DNA of 64,000 nt from Ornithodoros turicata (Eukaryota; Arthropoda; Arachnida; Ixodida; Argasidae): contig NC_088202.1 in NCBI RefSeq assembly GCF_037126465.1, forward strand, positions 102,083,962 to 102,147,961, in the 5' to 3' direction. A program made the translations under genes and the position numbers. Position 1 is the first letter of the stretch. The number at the start of each line of letters is the position of its first letter. This document shows, piece by piece, positions 34,576 to 45,500 of this stretch. The notes below the pieces were generated by a model that ran no database searches, had not been told where the DNA came from, and worked only from the letters and a program-made list of their open reading frames with translations.

Positions 34576-35705
34576 TTAAAGGTACTGTAAAGCAGTAGAC
34601 AAGCATGATATGTCGGTGATGTGACTAGAGACTTTGTTGCTTCTAAATATTATCACGAAGCGAAATGGGTCGGCGAGTCGTCGAATAAACAGCGAACGGT
34701 TTATTAGACTACTTTGTAGCAAAACACAAGAGTGATAGCTCTCTGAACACAACTGAGTCCCAAGAATGAATGCTCCAGCTTGGAGCACACAAGCATTTAA
34801 GCGTCGCGTCGAAAAGTCTAGAAACAGCACGTGCGTTTGCTAGAGAGCAGGCGATGTGTCTGGAAGCTTCTTGCTTCCTCTTCAGCATGCGCCGGGATGA
34901 GATGTACCGTTTCGTGCTTGCCCTGGAAGTTTCGCGATGATGATTCGTGGCAATATCATATGCGGAACCATACGACCGACAACGCGCTATACATATTTTT
35001 AATTTGCCATGTAAAATGCGGCGTAGTGGAGCGGTGCGACGTCTGGTGTCAAACAACCCCCTGTACAGCTTGCAACACTGAAAATTGGTATTACACACTA
35101 TTACATTATAACTTCGTTATTTTAGTAACCATATTATTAGTTTCCCTGTTTACCTATGCATTCTGAAACCCCTGCTAACAGTGTTTTTTGCAAAGTAACC
35201 CAGCGCTGGCCGCTTTTCGATGGAGGCTCTCTCTACTTCTCTGCTGCGCCTGCGCGCTCCTTCTGTTCGCGGCCTCTTTCGAACGAACAAACTATCTCTG
35301 TGAACCTCTGTGAACATACAAGTCTCGACGCTGTCTGGCTTGTTGGACGTCTGAGACATTCTTTTTTCAACGGCTCAGCATTTCATTTCAGTTCGCTTAT
35401 CCGTTTATCCCCAGATGTGGATCGTTGTGTGGATTGCAAGGGTGGATTTTATGGTGGATTGTGGTGGGTTGTTATGTCGGGCCCAGTGTTATACGCATGC
35501 AATGTGGTTGCCGCCGTATGTGGCAGGAGTACGGATTCCTTTCGAATACCTAGTACAGTGTTGCCCGTAATCTTTAATTGTGATTTTCTAATTAATTGCA
35601 CTGTCAATTGGAATGAAACTTGCGCAGTTTTTGTCCTGGTGGCTTGGACTATCGAATAGCCGCACTAAATGACATTTGATCGGTGCTGCTTTACAGTACC
35701 TTTAA
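34576..35705. mobile_element. 1.1-kb TTAA-flanked element with 20-bp TIRs (Kolobok-like, non-autonomous)
   Basis: TTAAAGGTACTGTAAAGCAG at 34576-34595 is repeated exactly in reverse complement at 35686-35705. The palindromic TTAA at each edge fits a TTAA target duplication, leaving TIR AGGTACTGTAAAGCAG. The TIR head AGGNAC is shared with the THAP-containing elements at 46445-49966 and 54703-60145. A 167-codon + frame at 35156 has no recognisable domain. The element begins 650 bp after the dioxygenase stop and holds the first AATAAA (34684) downstream of it. Confidence 0.82.
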
Positions 35706-36654
35706 AAGAATCAGAGATCTGGACTGCCGTCTTCCGGGATAAACTCGACATTACAATGTTTGTTCCACAACCGCGTAAGCCACGCTAACCTTCGATCTCA
35801 AAGTTCTTTACATCTATACCTGTATACAAGGCTTCAAAAGGAAAGCACCATCTTACCGACCCTGACATGGTGGATTGCCTTATTGACGGTGTGGCCGACC
35901 CGGGACACGCAAACACGTTGTCTCTACATTTTTACGTTTTAAGAAAAATGTTCCCTGAACCGACCTGTTAGGTGCACTATACAAAGAGACAGTTTACATA
36001 CACAGCTCCAAAAGGTCCCTCTGCCTGCTAAATTAAGCAAGGCGCAGCACTCAAACGCTTCGAGGCATCTCGAAGCCATCACCACCCATGAACTCAAAGT
36101 GCTTCAACATTGGGTGGTGGTGATGTCGTGAGCTGTTTGCAACATTAGACATCGTGTGGGACTGTCGCGTTCATCCCGGTCGATGTCGAAACTCTTGTGC
36201 CCTTTTATTCTTCGTTTGTCACCGACAATAACGCCGAAAATTCGACGCGAGAAAGTGGAGCAGTTTCTGTCTTGGCCGTACCAACAGGTAGGGGCCGTGC
36301 ACCCCCTGGTGTTTCAAAGTCACTTGTGATAACTGTGCACTCTCGAGTCATATAGGTCGTCATGATGATTCTCAGATGTCATAATAATGTGAACCTCCGA
36401 ACAGCCGCACGGAGTGCAGCGTCCGTCTACAGGAAAAGAGGTTTGTGGGTGGGGGTTTGCACGCTTTGCCCCCCGCCCCCTTAAAACACTTTGCCTCCCT
36501 TTGAAAAAAAAATCCTGGGGACGGCCATGGCTTATGTGCAATTTGAGGTAATGCATGGCAAGAGCAGAAGACGGATGTTGAGAGTATTCCGGAATTCCCT
36601 CTCTGGAAATCGGAGAAAACGTCACTCGAACAAGGCCAATGAGTGGGTGGGGTA

Positions 36655-36722
36655 ATGGCAGGATAGGCTCGCCGTTGTTGGCCACACAGAAGTGGGCGTC
36701 ATCACGACTATAGCAAAACAAA
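36655..36722 (-). mobile_element. LINE 3'-terminal fragment
   Basis: The reverse complement reads GCTATAGTCGTGATGACGCC, then GGCCAACAACGGCGAGCC. This is the same 3' terminus as the LINE at 6564-11922, preceded by a T-rich run on that strand. It is a 5'-truncated copy of a few tens of bases. Confidence 0.65.
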
Positions 36723-36742
36723 CAAACAAAAAATAACACAAA

Positions 36743-36764
36743 GGACGGACGGACGGACGGACGG
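36743..36764. repeat. (GGAC)n microsatellite
   Basis: Five to six GGAC units next to the LINE fragment. Confidence 0.9.
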
Positions 36765-37993
36765 ATGAAGGATAGAGGAGGATGAAGGATGGGGATGTGG
36801 TGAGGGTGCACGAGTTCGTCGGGGAGAGCAAAGTATTAGATGGGTCGTTGAGCAAGGCCTGCCTTCTGCACAAAGAGAATGAGGTTTCTTGCTTTGGCGG
36901 AACGTTCGGCAGAAGAACCACCGGGGTAGAGTGGCACTGAATGGGCGCCCTTGGCGCGGACAAATCCAATCAGGGAGCGACCGAAGGGCCTTTGGTGGCT
37001 GCGGAGAGTCTGTGATCGCCTTGGTGAATGTTACTTCTATGTTAGCGTCGGACGTGTTCGTACAGCCAGGTGCGTAACGTCGTGTTCCACGTGACATGGT
37101 CGCGTGACAACTGACATAGGTTACCGAATGTCGGCGTATATACCGATGACTTTTCACAAGTATATCGTGGTGCGATCGTGAAGCAGGCAAGCTCGGAGAC
37201 AATCGCCTGCGTTGCTCTCCCATTCGTGTGCCTGGCTTACGTCATCATAATCTTACTACCGCTGGGGCTTCCATAGCTGCAGAGGGAGTGCGAATCTTTA
37301 AAGCTCGTTTATTTAACGTGTATAAGCTGTTTCCGGATGAGAAAGGTGGCCAAGTAGACTGTGAAGCGCGGTTCCGGACATTACCGTATCGGTCTCATAC
37401 GCACGTTACCGCATGCAGTAGTCACTTTAAAGGTGCCAAGAGGACACAGGTATGCCGCCCATATCCTGATGATCTATTGATCCCTATATGTGCACATACC
37501 ACAGACCACCGCACGAAGGCTATTGAAATCCTTTCTGCATTTAGCCCTTTTGCACGTTCAGTGCACTTGTACATTTTGCATATTAATCGAAGCAAACGCA
37601 AGTGTCGAAGTTCAAAGAAAAGGAGAGCCTTCGACTGTAACACCAACCATGTACGCTAGGAGCTTCAACATTGGATACCGTGCAACGGTCGTAGTAAGGC
37701 ACACGTATCCCAGCAACATCCTGATAATATCTTAATCTGAATATTTCGACAGCGAGGCTGTCACACACAGACAAACATAGCCCGATTGAAATTGATATTC
37801 TGAGGCTGGAACACAGAAGAAAGGACAGGCACACACAGACAGACAGACACATCAATTTCCATCGTGTTCAACAGATGCCGCTTGCGTCGACCCGTCGTAT
37901 GAATGCATGTGAGAGTGAAAGTGGAATGAGTGCATGAGTGGGTGTGGTTTGTCCCTTCACATGACGCAACCTTGGAAGTATCTGGAGAGGCGT

Positions 37994-38067
37994 TTTAGCT
38001 TAGCTCAATTGGTAGAGCCCTGGACCGGCAATCCAGAAAATGTGTGTTCGAGTCCTGCAGCTGGTTA
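37994..38067 (+). pseudogene. tRNA-like sequence (anticodon position GGC), probably a tRNA pseudogene or SINE head
   Basis: D arm TAGCTCAATTGGTAGAGC, anticodon stem CTGGA/TCCAG with loop CCGGCAA, and T loop GTTCGAGTCC are present. The acceptor ends TTTAGCT and AGCTGGT pair at four positions with wobbles. U33 is replaced by C and the T stem is poor. That argues against a working tRNA-Ala. The element continues into TAACCTTTTCAGTGACTT, which looks like a SINE body. Confidence 0.5.
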
Positions 38068-38579
38068 ACCTTTTCAGTGACTTCCTTCTTTTTCTAAACA
38101 GAGCCCGTTGACACACTTTGCACTTTAAAAGAACTACGCCGTCTTGCACCTTGCGTATCGCACAAATATCCCAAAAACGTTCATTACAGATATTTGGAAT
38201 GTTCGCGCGACACTAACGAGTGCACACATTTCATTTATATGGCACACTTTCTGTTAACAAGTAATGCGCCTGGTGCACTAATCAATACAGAGAAGGAGTC
38301 AATCATGTTGGTTCAATGGATCACAATGTCCTGTTCACGTGTAGATATTGTCAGGCAAAGCGATAACGACGAGGGGAGCGAATATTATTTTAATGCGCGA
38401 ACTTCTGCTGCTAAAAGAATGTACAACGAAGGCAGTAAGCCACGAGATGCTCGCGACAAGTCTGCACGTCCCCAGCAGGAGAGACTGAACAAAACAAAAA
38501 CTACGCCCGAGAGGGGTGTTACTTATATCCGGTTAACATGTTTATTTCCTTTCCTAGAATCGTCCTGGAGGGCGATTAG

Positions 38580-38870
38580 GTGATATGGGGTGCACAAGCT
38601 CCACAAGAAAAAGGAGCACTGGTAGCAGTCAGTCCAAATTGTCGCCAATGCGGTGAGCCAGAAACGGAGGAACACATTATAATGGTGTGTCCGTCTACAT
38701 CGGACACCAGACGGGAACTCCAAAAACCAGTGCAGCACCCTGGAACATCAGAGCTACGCATTGAGGGGAGATCGTCCATCCACGCGGCAACCTCCAGTGC
38801 CGCAAATCCGTACATAAAGCCCTGCTGAAGTTTCTGAAGGCGGTGGACCCTCACGGTCAGTTGTAGTGCA
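38580..38870 (+). pseudogene. non-LTR retrotransposon ORF2 C-terminus
   Basis: One frame gives CRQCGEPETEEHIIMVC, the C-x2-C-x7-H-x4-C knuckle after RNase H in I-type LINEs. A frameshift near 38810 moves the tail (KALLKFLKAVDPHG, then stop) to another frame. Upstream ORF2 is missing, so it is a truncated copy of a different LINE family from 6564-11922. Confidence 0.7.
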
Positions 38871-38879
38871 GGGAACTGT

Positions 38880-41800
38880 AGAATCAGGCGTGTGAGCCTT
38901 CCTCTTCACCTACCCCCCCCCCTTCCCCCAACCCCTTTCATACCATCCCCATCCAACGTGCCGCCAATCTAGGCAGGCAGACAGATCGAAACCCCCTGAT
39001 AGCAGCAGTGTGTACCGTAAGCTAGTAGACATAACATGGCCCGTGGTAATATACAATTAACGATGTACTACGTAAGGTATATTAGTTTAACCAGCATTAC
39101 TGAAACGAGAAGTTTCACATGCATCAGCAAAGTAACTGTGGTGGGCTTTCGTTGTACTCAGATGCCAGCGACAACATTCAAAGAATACCAAAGAAGGTAA
39201 GTAACATACTGTGCCACACATGAACATAGTCTAAATAGAAGGTCTCATATTACCATGCGTGATGTCTACGTCGTCGCGATAGCGAATAATTTCGACTTCT
39301 GTAATCACAGGAAAGGAAAGCATTGTGGAACTTCACTTCTACCGTAGATAGTCGTAGCTGACCGGCCGTCTGTGAAAACGAATTCATTCCAAACAGTACG
39401 TACTTCACTCTACTACATAACTGAAGTGAGTACATGAACTTTGAGAGACCAACGGCTTCTAAAGAATGATCAAAGAATGATGTAATGGTAGTGTTTTATT
39501 ACACATAAGGTTTGAACGAATGATGCGATGTTTCACCTCAGATAACAAAAGCTCCGCTTTGTGCGTAAGTGACGGCACATATACTATAGAGAGTTTTAGC
39601 ATACCGTTGATAAGGTTATCGTGTCTATCGGAACCAATCGTATAGTCATCCGTGACTCAGAATCTTATCCACTTATTGGATCCGGTTGATACGGTTCGAC
39701 GCAAGCGACGTTATCAACAGTCTGCTGAAATCGTAGTCGCCTTAACGTTCAAATCGCGTAAATGTGAAAATTTCACAAAATTCTGTGTAATTTTCCTACA
39801 AGCTGTACGAGCGCCATCTCTTCTGTATATGAATCACTGAGAAAACGACGACGAAGGCCAGGAAAAGGGACACGTGCAACCAGTAGTTCCTTCATGTGCA
39901 TATACTTGGCTTTCAAAGCGAAGCAATGACCTCCTAAAGTCGACTCTCTCAGATACAGGGAGGTATCTTTCTGTCCGAGATGATGCAGTCGAGTTTGGCG
40001 CTCGCCTGCATCGTCATAGCCGCCAGCTGGTGCAGGACGCTCTGTCTCGTGTTGTCCCTCAACGGCGACTGGAGGGTGTACAATCGAAATAAATGTGAGT
40101 ATCACATCCAGTGTATCCCCGATAGCCGATCAGAAGGATAACAGGGGGACACTTTCCGGACTCCGCTGTAGGGGAATGGGACGGTTACTATCCCTGTTAG
40201 GGCTATATTATGTAAACCAAATTTCGGTGTGACATTCCGCGAAAAGCCGACTGGGAAGAGAAAGATGTGTGAAAGCTACTAGAAATTCCATCTGAGACTC
40301 GTTATTTACATCAAAGGCTAACCAAGCTGCACATTATTAATATCATGTCGCGCCTATCCGATTATCACTTAGTAGGTCGCAAAAAAGCGTCTGAAACTAA
40401 TACTTTCAAATTTCACTTGTACTGCAAAAAGATCAGTCGGCGCTGCAACCAGCTCCCCAGCGGGTACATCTCATGTACCGCAGAAAGGAGAGGTTCCCAG
40501 TCGATCGACACTGCGGCCATTGTACGGATGGGGTGCGCAACGACAGAACATACTACGTCTTACTGCGCTTGTTCATACTACACGTTCATGCGTGCCGAAT
40601 ATGGATGAACTATGACACGAACCAAGTCGAATAAATGATGGGAGTGGCTGTGCTCTGGGTCACAGGCGTTGGGGTGTGACGTAGAACTAGGGACGTGTTA
40701 CCCATGATGTGCTCGTTTTGTTGGCGGTCATGGAATGCCGGGGTTTGCGCGAGTGGCCTCCTTTTTGTTTTAAATGCGATAGCACTTCTTTGACACACTT
40801 TTGGGACCTCTGTATAACCGCGTCGTGTCACACTGCTTGGAGACAGGTTTCCTTATCACGGCGCCAGTGCACTAGCGAGATTTAGAAGGATTGGAATTAG
40901 AGGAGATATAGCAAATGAGAAGGTCTTTACGATGACGATTCCGTGAACATGCAACAAGCACGTGATTGCTTTGAAGTGGCAGACATCACGATACTGATCT
41001 TGGATTTTACAGCTTCCTTTATCGTATAGACCTTTCTAGCCTATCCTCGAACCGTACCCTTGGCAATAGGCGGGTTGTTTTGCTCTGGGCTGCTACGTAC
41101 CGTGGTTGCTGCCGTGTTTGGCATGCGTTGCGGATTTAAACTCCAGAGCTGCAGTTTTCGACTACGTGGAGTCCGGAGTGGACTATGCGTTCGAAACTAT
41201 CCGCAGCGCGTAGCGTGCTCCGTGACAAGCTGTGCAGTGACTTTAACAAGAAGTGAACGCGTTTGTTGGCGAATCCAGTGTTTCTGCACGAGGCCCATGG
41301 CAACCTATGGTCGGGTTTGCTGTTGTGCCGCACGCAATCCGTGTACCGTCGGTCACAGATCAGGGACCACACTTTGTCTTCTTCCATGCTATCGCTTTTC
41401 GTGCGTGTTTGGCAGAGCGTCAAACAGTCCGTGTTTCCGTCGATGAAGTCAATAGACCGTTCTACAGCAGTGAGTCACACCTTTTCCCATACCTTTGAGT
41501 TTGATGTCTCCTGTAAGACACGCTTTCTTTGGTCGCATTTTCGTCTCATATATGCCGGCATTGTCAGAAAATTCACACTTCGGCGCACTATTACCTGTAC
41601 AACTTTTCAACGCGAGATTGTTTTGATGGCATACACATGAGCGGCTAGAGCGCGTCAAGACAAATCGTTTGACACCTCATTTGTTTTGATGCCACAGACA
41701 GTCCATGTGCTACGTGCGATGGATTTTCGGTTGACTGACGATATTCGTGCCCTCAATTGCGCAACGTTCCTCCGCACCAATGTCTGTGACGCGTGCATGA

Positions 41801-42443
41801 TCACATGAACCCATTTATCTATCAGCTCACTCGCTCACTGTGATAGCTTGAATAGTTTTGGAATTATGAGCCTTTTAAATTACCTCGAATTCGTGATGTG
41901 GCCTCGCCGGTAATGCACCCCCACCCGCCAAGCCACGATACGTACTGCAAAGAAAGAGTCAGTTCTACGTCCAAACAGATGACGAGACGAGCACTCACCA
42001 TCAACAACATTTTGATTAAAACAAATAAACCGGTCGTTAGAAAGCAACTCCGGGCGCGTTTGATGTCACTTTTTCTTATGTCAACGAGGAGAGGGATTGT
42101 TATCTACCACATGTTTAATCGTTATTAAAGCATTAGCAGTGAGCGCTCGTGTTGTGTGTGTTTTTCGCCGGGGTTCGTCTATCCCTTGCACTCGTGAACC
42201 TCTAGTATTTGTCACCAACAAAGCCGAACAGTTCGCCCTGCTCATATAAGAACAAAATAATTAAGTCTTATCCGCCCTTAGTTTTGACAAAATACTCTCT
42301 TGTGTATGAATGCCACCACATTGACCACTCAGGAGGAAAACCGAATTGCTCAGTATTATAACACGCAAATGATTGTCGTTTGCTTGCAGTAGTAATCACA
42401 TATGAAAAATGGCAGTGACAATGTATGTTCGTTGCGTTTGCAG
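38880..42443. other. about 3.5 kb with no confirmed gene; should hold or precede beta-mannosidase exon 1
   Basis: The first exon of the beta-mannosidase gene must lie upstream of 42444 and end in phase 1. No signal peptide plus GH2 N-terminus could be recognised. Frames at 41060-41650 are the longest but match nothing I know. Confidence 0.4.
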
Positions 42444-42590
42444 CCATCCTCTTTTCCGGTGTCGTCCCTGGCAATGTGTATACAGACCTGATGCGGGCCA
42501 AGCTAATCGGAGACCCTTACTATCGGGACAACGACGAGCAATATAACTGGGTAGGACGAGAGAACTGGACGTACACCAGGGAATTTCAGT
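42444..42590 (+). CDS. beta-mannosidase exon with VPGNVYTDL
   Basis: Acceptor TTGCGTTTGCAG. The translation reads ILFSGVVPGNVYTDLMRAK, then GDPYYRDNDEQYNWVGREN and WTYTREFQ. Phase 1 donor GTTAGT. It matches human VPGDVxSDLxxxGxIGDPYY. Confidence 0.9.
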
Positions 42591-45500
42591 GTTAGTAATC
42601 CGCTTCATCACTTCTCACGTGGTTTCTCAGGGAAGGAGTAGAACGTTTTGATGTGATTTTGCGATCTTGCTCTACGTTGCTCTAAACTGGAAATGGTCTA
42701 CCCGTTATCTCGTGTTTTGTGCGTCTGAACTGCTGATTGGTTGCTCGCTTCATTTGTAGTGACAGACGATATAGTTTCGAGGCACAAAATCGTCTTAACG
42801 GCTCATGGCATCGACACGGTGTCGAATATTTTAGTGAATGACGCTCAAGTTGGCTCAACGGACAACATGTTCGTCAGATATGTCTTCGACATTAAGCCTT
42901 ACGCCAAGGTAGGTGCAATCCCATATTAATACATCAATGTTATCTTTCCACGCATCTTCCAGTAACCGAGTGTGACACCTACTTGCAACGTTGGTGCATA
43001 TGTCATAGTTCATGTAAACGGTTACGTTACAGCACAACCTTCAGCCATTCCGCACTGAATCGAGAGGGAAACCTGAGAGACCGTTGAAGCGTCCCAGAGT
43101 GCCTAAAACCGGTATACTGTTCACATTGCGAAGTTGCCCTCCTTTCCAATGATAAGAGATAGGATAAGGATAGGATCCTAGGATAAGATACCCGGCAAGC
43201 CATCCGCGTTTGTTCGTCAGCTCGTGCTGCTGGTCAAAGAAGACAGACGTGGGAGCGCTAAGGCATTTATGTCCTCACATAATTAAATTTTATCTTGGCG
43301 ATCTTGACTTGGATAGACGTCTTCGAATCCGAACAGCACCCAGAAAAACCGGCTGGAAGACACTTTGTCCCGCTTGCTAAGGTCGGAAAGGAGCGGAAGA
43401 ATGGGCGAGATTCTTTGTACTGCTCACGCATAGCAGCACCGCCTCCGTCTGACCGAAGGAATAGACTGCGTATCGTGAATTTTAGTTACTGTCTTGAATC
43501 GGCTCGTCAAAGCACGTAACAATGAAATGATGAAAATGAAAACTGGAATAATCGTCACATGACGTTCGGGAAAATGTTTACCCCAAAAACGTGACCCTCG
43601 AAGGTGACCTCTTCTATACGTTTGAAGATGTGTACCATACTTTAGGAGGGCACGCGGTTGTGGTGAGGCTTCTTTCAGGGTCGTGACCCCCACCGGTTTA
43701 GAGTCGTTGGAGTTTTGCGCCAAAACTCCATTCTTCCTGTTATACTCTTCGCGATGAAACATCCCAAATCATAAGAATAAAATTAAATGTAGTTGTTTTC
43801 GAAAACCAGTACAAGAAGATGCGTTACAGTTTCTGCAACAGCCAGCTTCAGCGAGGTTTTTCTTTCTTTCTTTTTTTTTTCAGTGCAAATAACCTGCTTG
43901 GACCCTCTAGTGGCGAGATAGCAGACTCCTAACCTGGCCTCACTGATTTAGTTCACTCAAGACAGATGATAAAACACGAGTTGATCAACAAATGATACGT
44001 TGTTAGGTCACCATTCTGCTGGAGAGAAGGCCTATAGGTTAACTCGGGGAGCTAACAGGAAGGGTGCTATATGCTTTCTGGCATGTAGGCGTATTCACTG
44101 ATTTAGCAAAGAATGGATGACTGATGCGCTGTTTGCCCTGTTGCTTGGACATGGAGCCATTAGTTGTCGTCGGCAGTGTGACTCTTTGGTATTACCAGAT
44201 CGTTTACTTTTGAATTAATCATTCGAGCTTTTCCAGTCACTCGACAGCAAGTGCTTCACAAAAGCCTTCATATAATTCTGCTGGTGCATATTTGTCGTCA
44301 ACGTGGCTTTCGCAAATGGAAATGGGTACCTTTTTACTTTGTATCGTAGGTGGGGCACAACAATATAACCGTGGAGCTGATCTCACCGGTGCTGTACGCT
44401 CGCGATCAGGCAAAGATATCATCGCGACGGCACGTAATACCACCCGAGTGCCCTCCTGTGCGCCAAAGAGGGGAGTGCAATGTCAACCAGCTGCGGAAAT
44501 CGCAAGTGTCGTTTGGATGGGAGTTTGCGCCTGCATTTCCCACGCAGGGCATATGGTAAGATCTGGTCTTTTCGGTCAGCTTCCGGAAACATGCAGGCAC
44601 GACACTGCGTGTGACTCACCTGCATATACTTACGGCATCTTAACGAAACCAGGTCCTTCGCCATGCGATCATATTCACGCGTCGTTCCTGCAACAAGAAA
44701 AGAACTACGAAAGCGTTTTTGTTTTCCTTTTTTACGCGAATAAGGCCCAGGAAGTTTTACTTTACCTAGATGTTGTATAATACTTTTGCTAACGAGGAAA
44801 TTTAAACGACGTACATGTAACGCAGCGAACGGTGCCAGCAAACCTCTGCTAACGTACTGTCCCGGCAGTCTATGGAATTTCCTGGAATCCTGTAACGGAG
44901 GGATGATTATAGAGGGTGTCCAACGTAATATGACTGCCTCGAGAAAAGGGTGGCCGTGGCGGTGCGGGTGTCCGGACAGCGTCTTTCTCATCTTTGCGAG
45001 GCCCTCTCACTCCTCCTGTTAGGGAGGGACGTCACGCTGATCACGTTGACGCCGGAGCGTCCGCAGCTGCGGCAGCAACGCTGATCTTTAAAATCCGTTT
45101 ATTTAATATCTAAGCACTTTTCGACCGAGAAAAATAGCCAAGTGGATTATCGGCCGATGCGGAACATAGCAATATCTCCTCCATGGATGGGTTCCTGGAT
45201 GCGACTGTCCCTTTAAAGCTCAATCTCCCCGAAAATGACCAGCTCTATAGCTACTCATAAGAAGTGAAACGTCGTGAATACGTGACAGACAATGATCTTC
45301 CGAAAGAAGGTGAAGAGTTTAAACGTTCACAGGTAGGACCTCCACAGTTCCTGTGATCACTTTGCTGGTGGACTGTTCACGCTTAATGATTTCAGATACT
45401 CTTTTATGATATTCAGTTCAGTAGAAAATGTGCTGGGGAAGGTCGCAACCGTTCCAGTCGGTTCCGAAACTATGGTGTCATTTTATTCCTCGTTGACCAC

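Larger units (their letters stand above)
36170..37440. repeat. composite repeat region, copy of the 45.2-45.9 kb repeats
   Basis: Pieces match 45440-45880 in order. 36176-36260 shares TCGAAACT, TTTTATTC and CGAAAAT. 36560-36630 shares CAAGAGCAGA, CGGATGTTGAGAGTAT and GAAAACGTC. 37240-37310 shares GAATCTTTAAA, CGTTTATTTAA and a CTTTAAAGG end at 37428. Unrelated inserts (a C-rich block at 36440-36540, a LINE tail, a GGAC microsatellite) break it up. Likely an old TTAA-type element hit by later insertions. Confidence 0.45.

Noticed and set aside
35156..35659. 167-codon + frame inside the 1.1-kb TTAA element
   Set aside because: No known motif; low-complexity composition typical of chance frames in non-autonomous elements.
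36708..37223. 171-codon minus-strand frame with Pro/Ser/Val-rich end
   Set aside because: Driven by the GGAC microsatellite and the C-rich repeat.
41060..41446. Candidate first exon of beta-mannosidase
   Set aside because: Cys-rich frame without a signal peptide or GH2 start; no suitable phase 1 donor into 42444.
44419..44991. 190-codon minus-strand frame
   Set aside because: Antisense shadow of the beta-mannosidase exon at 44350-44555.
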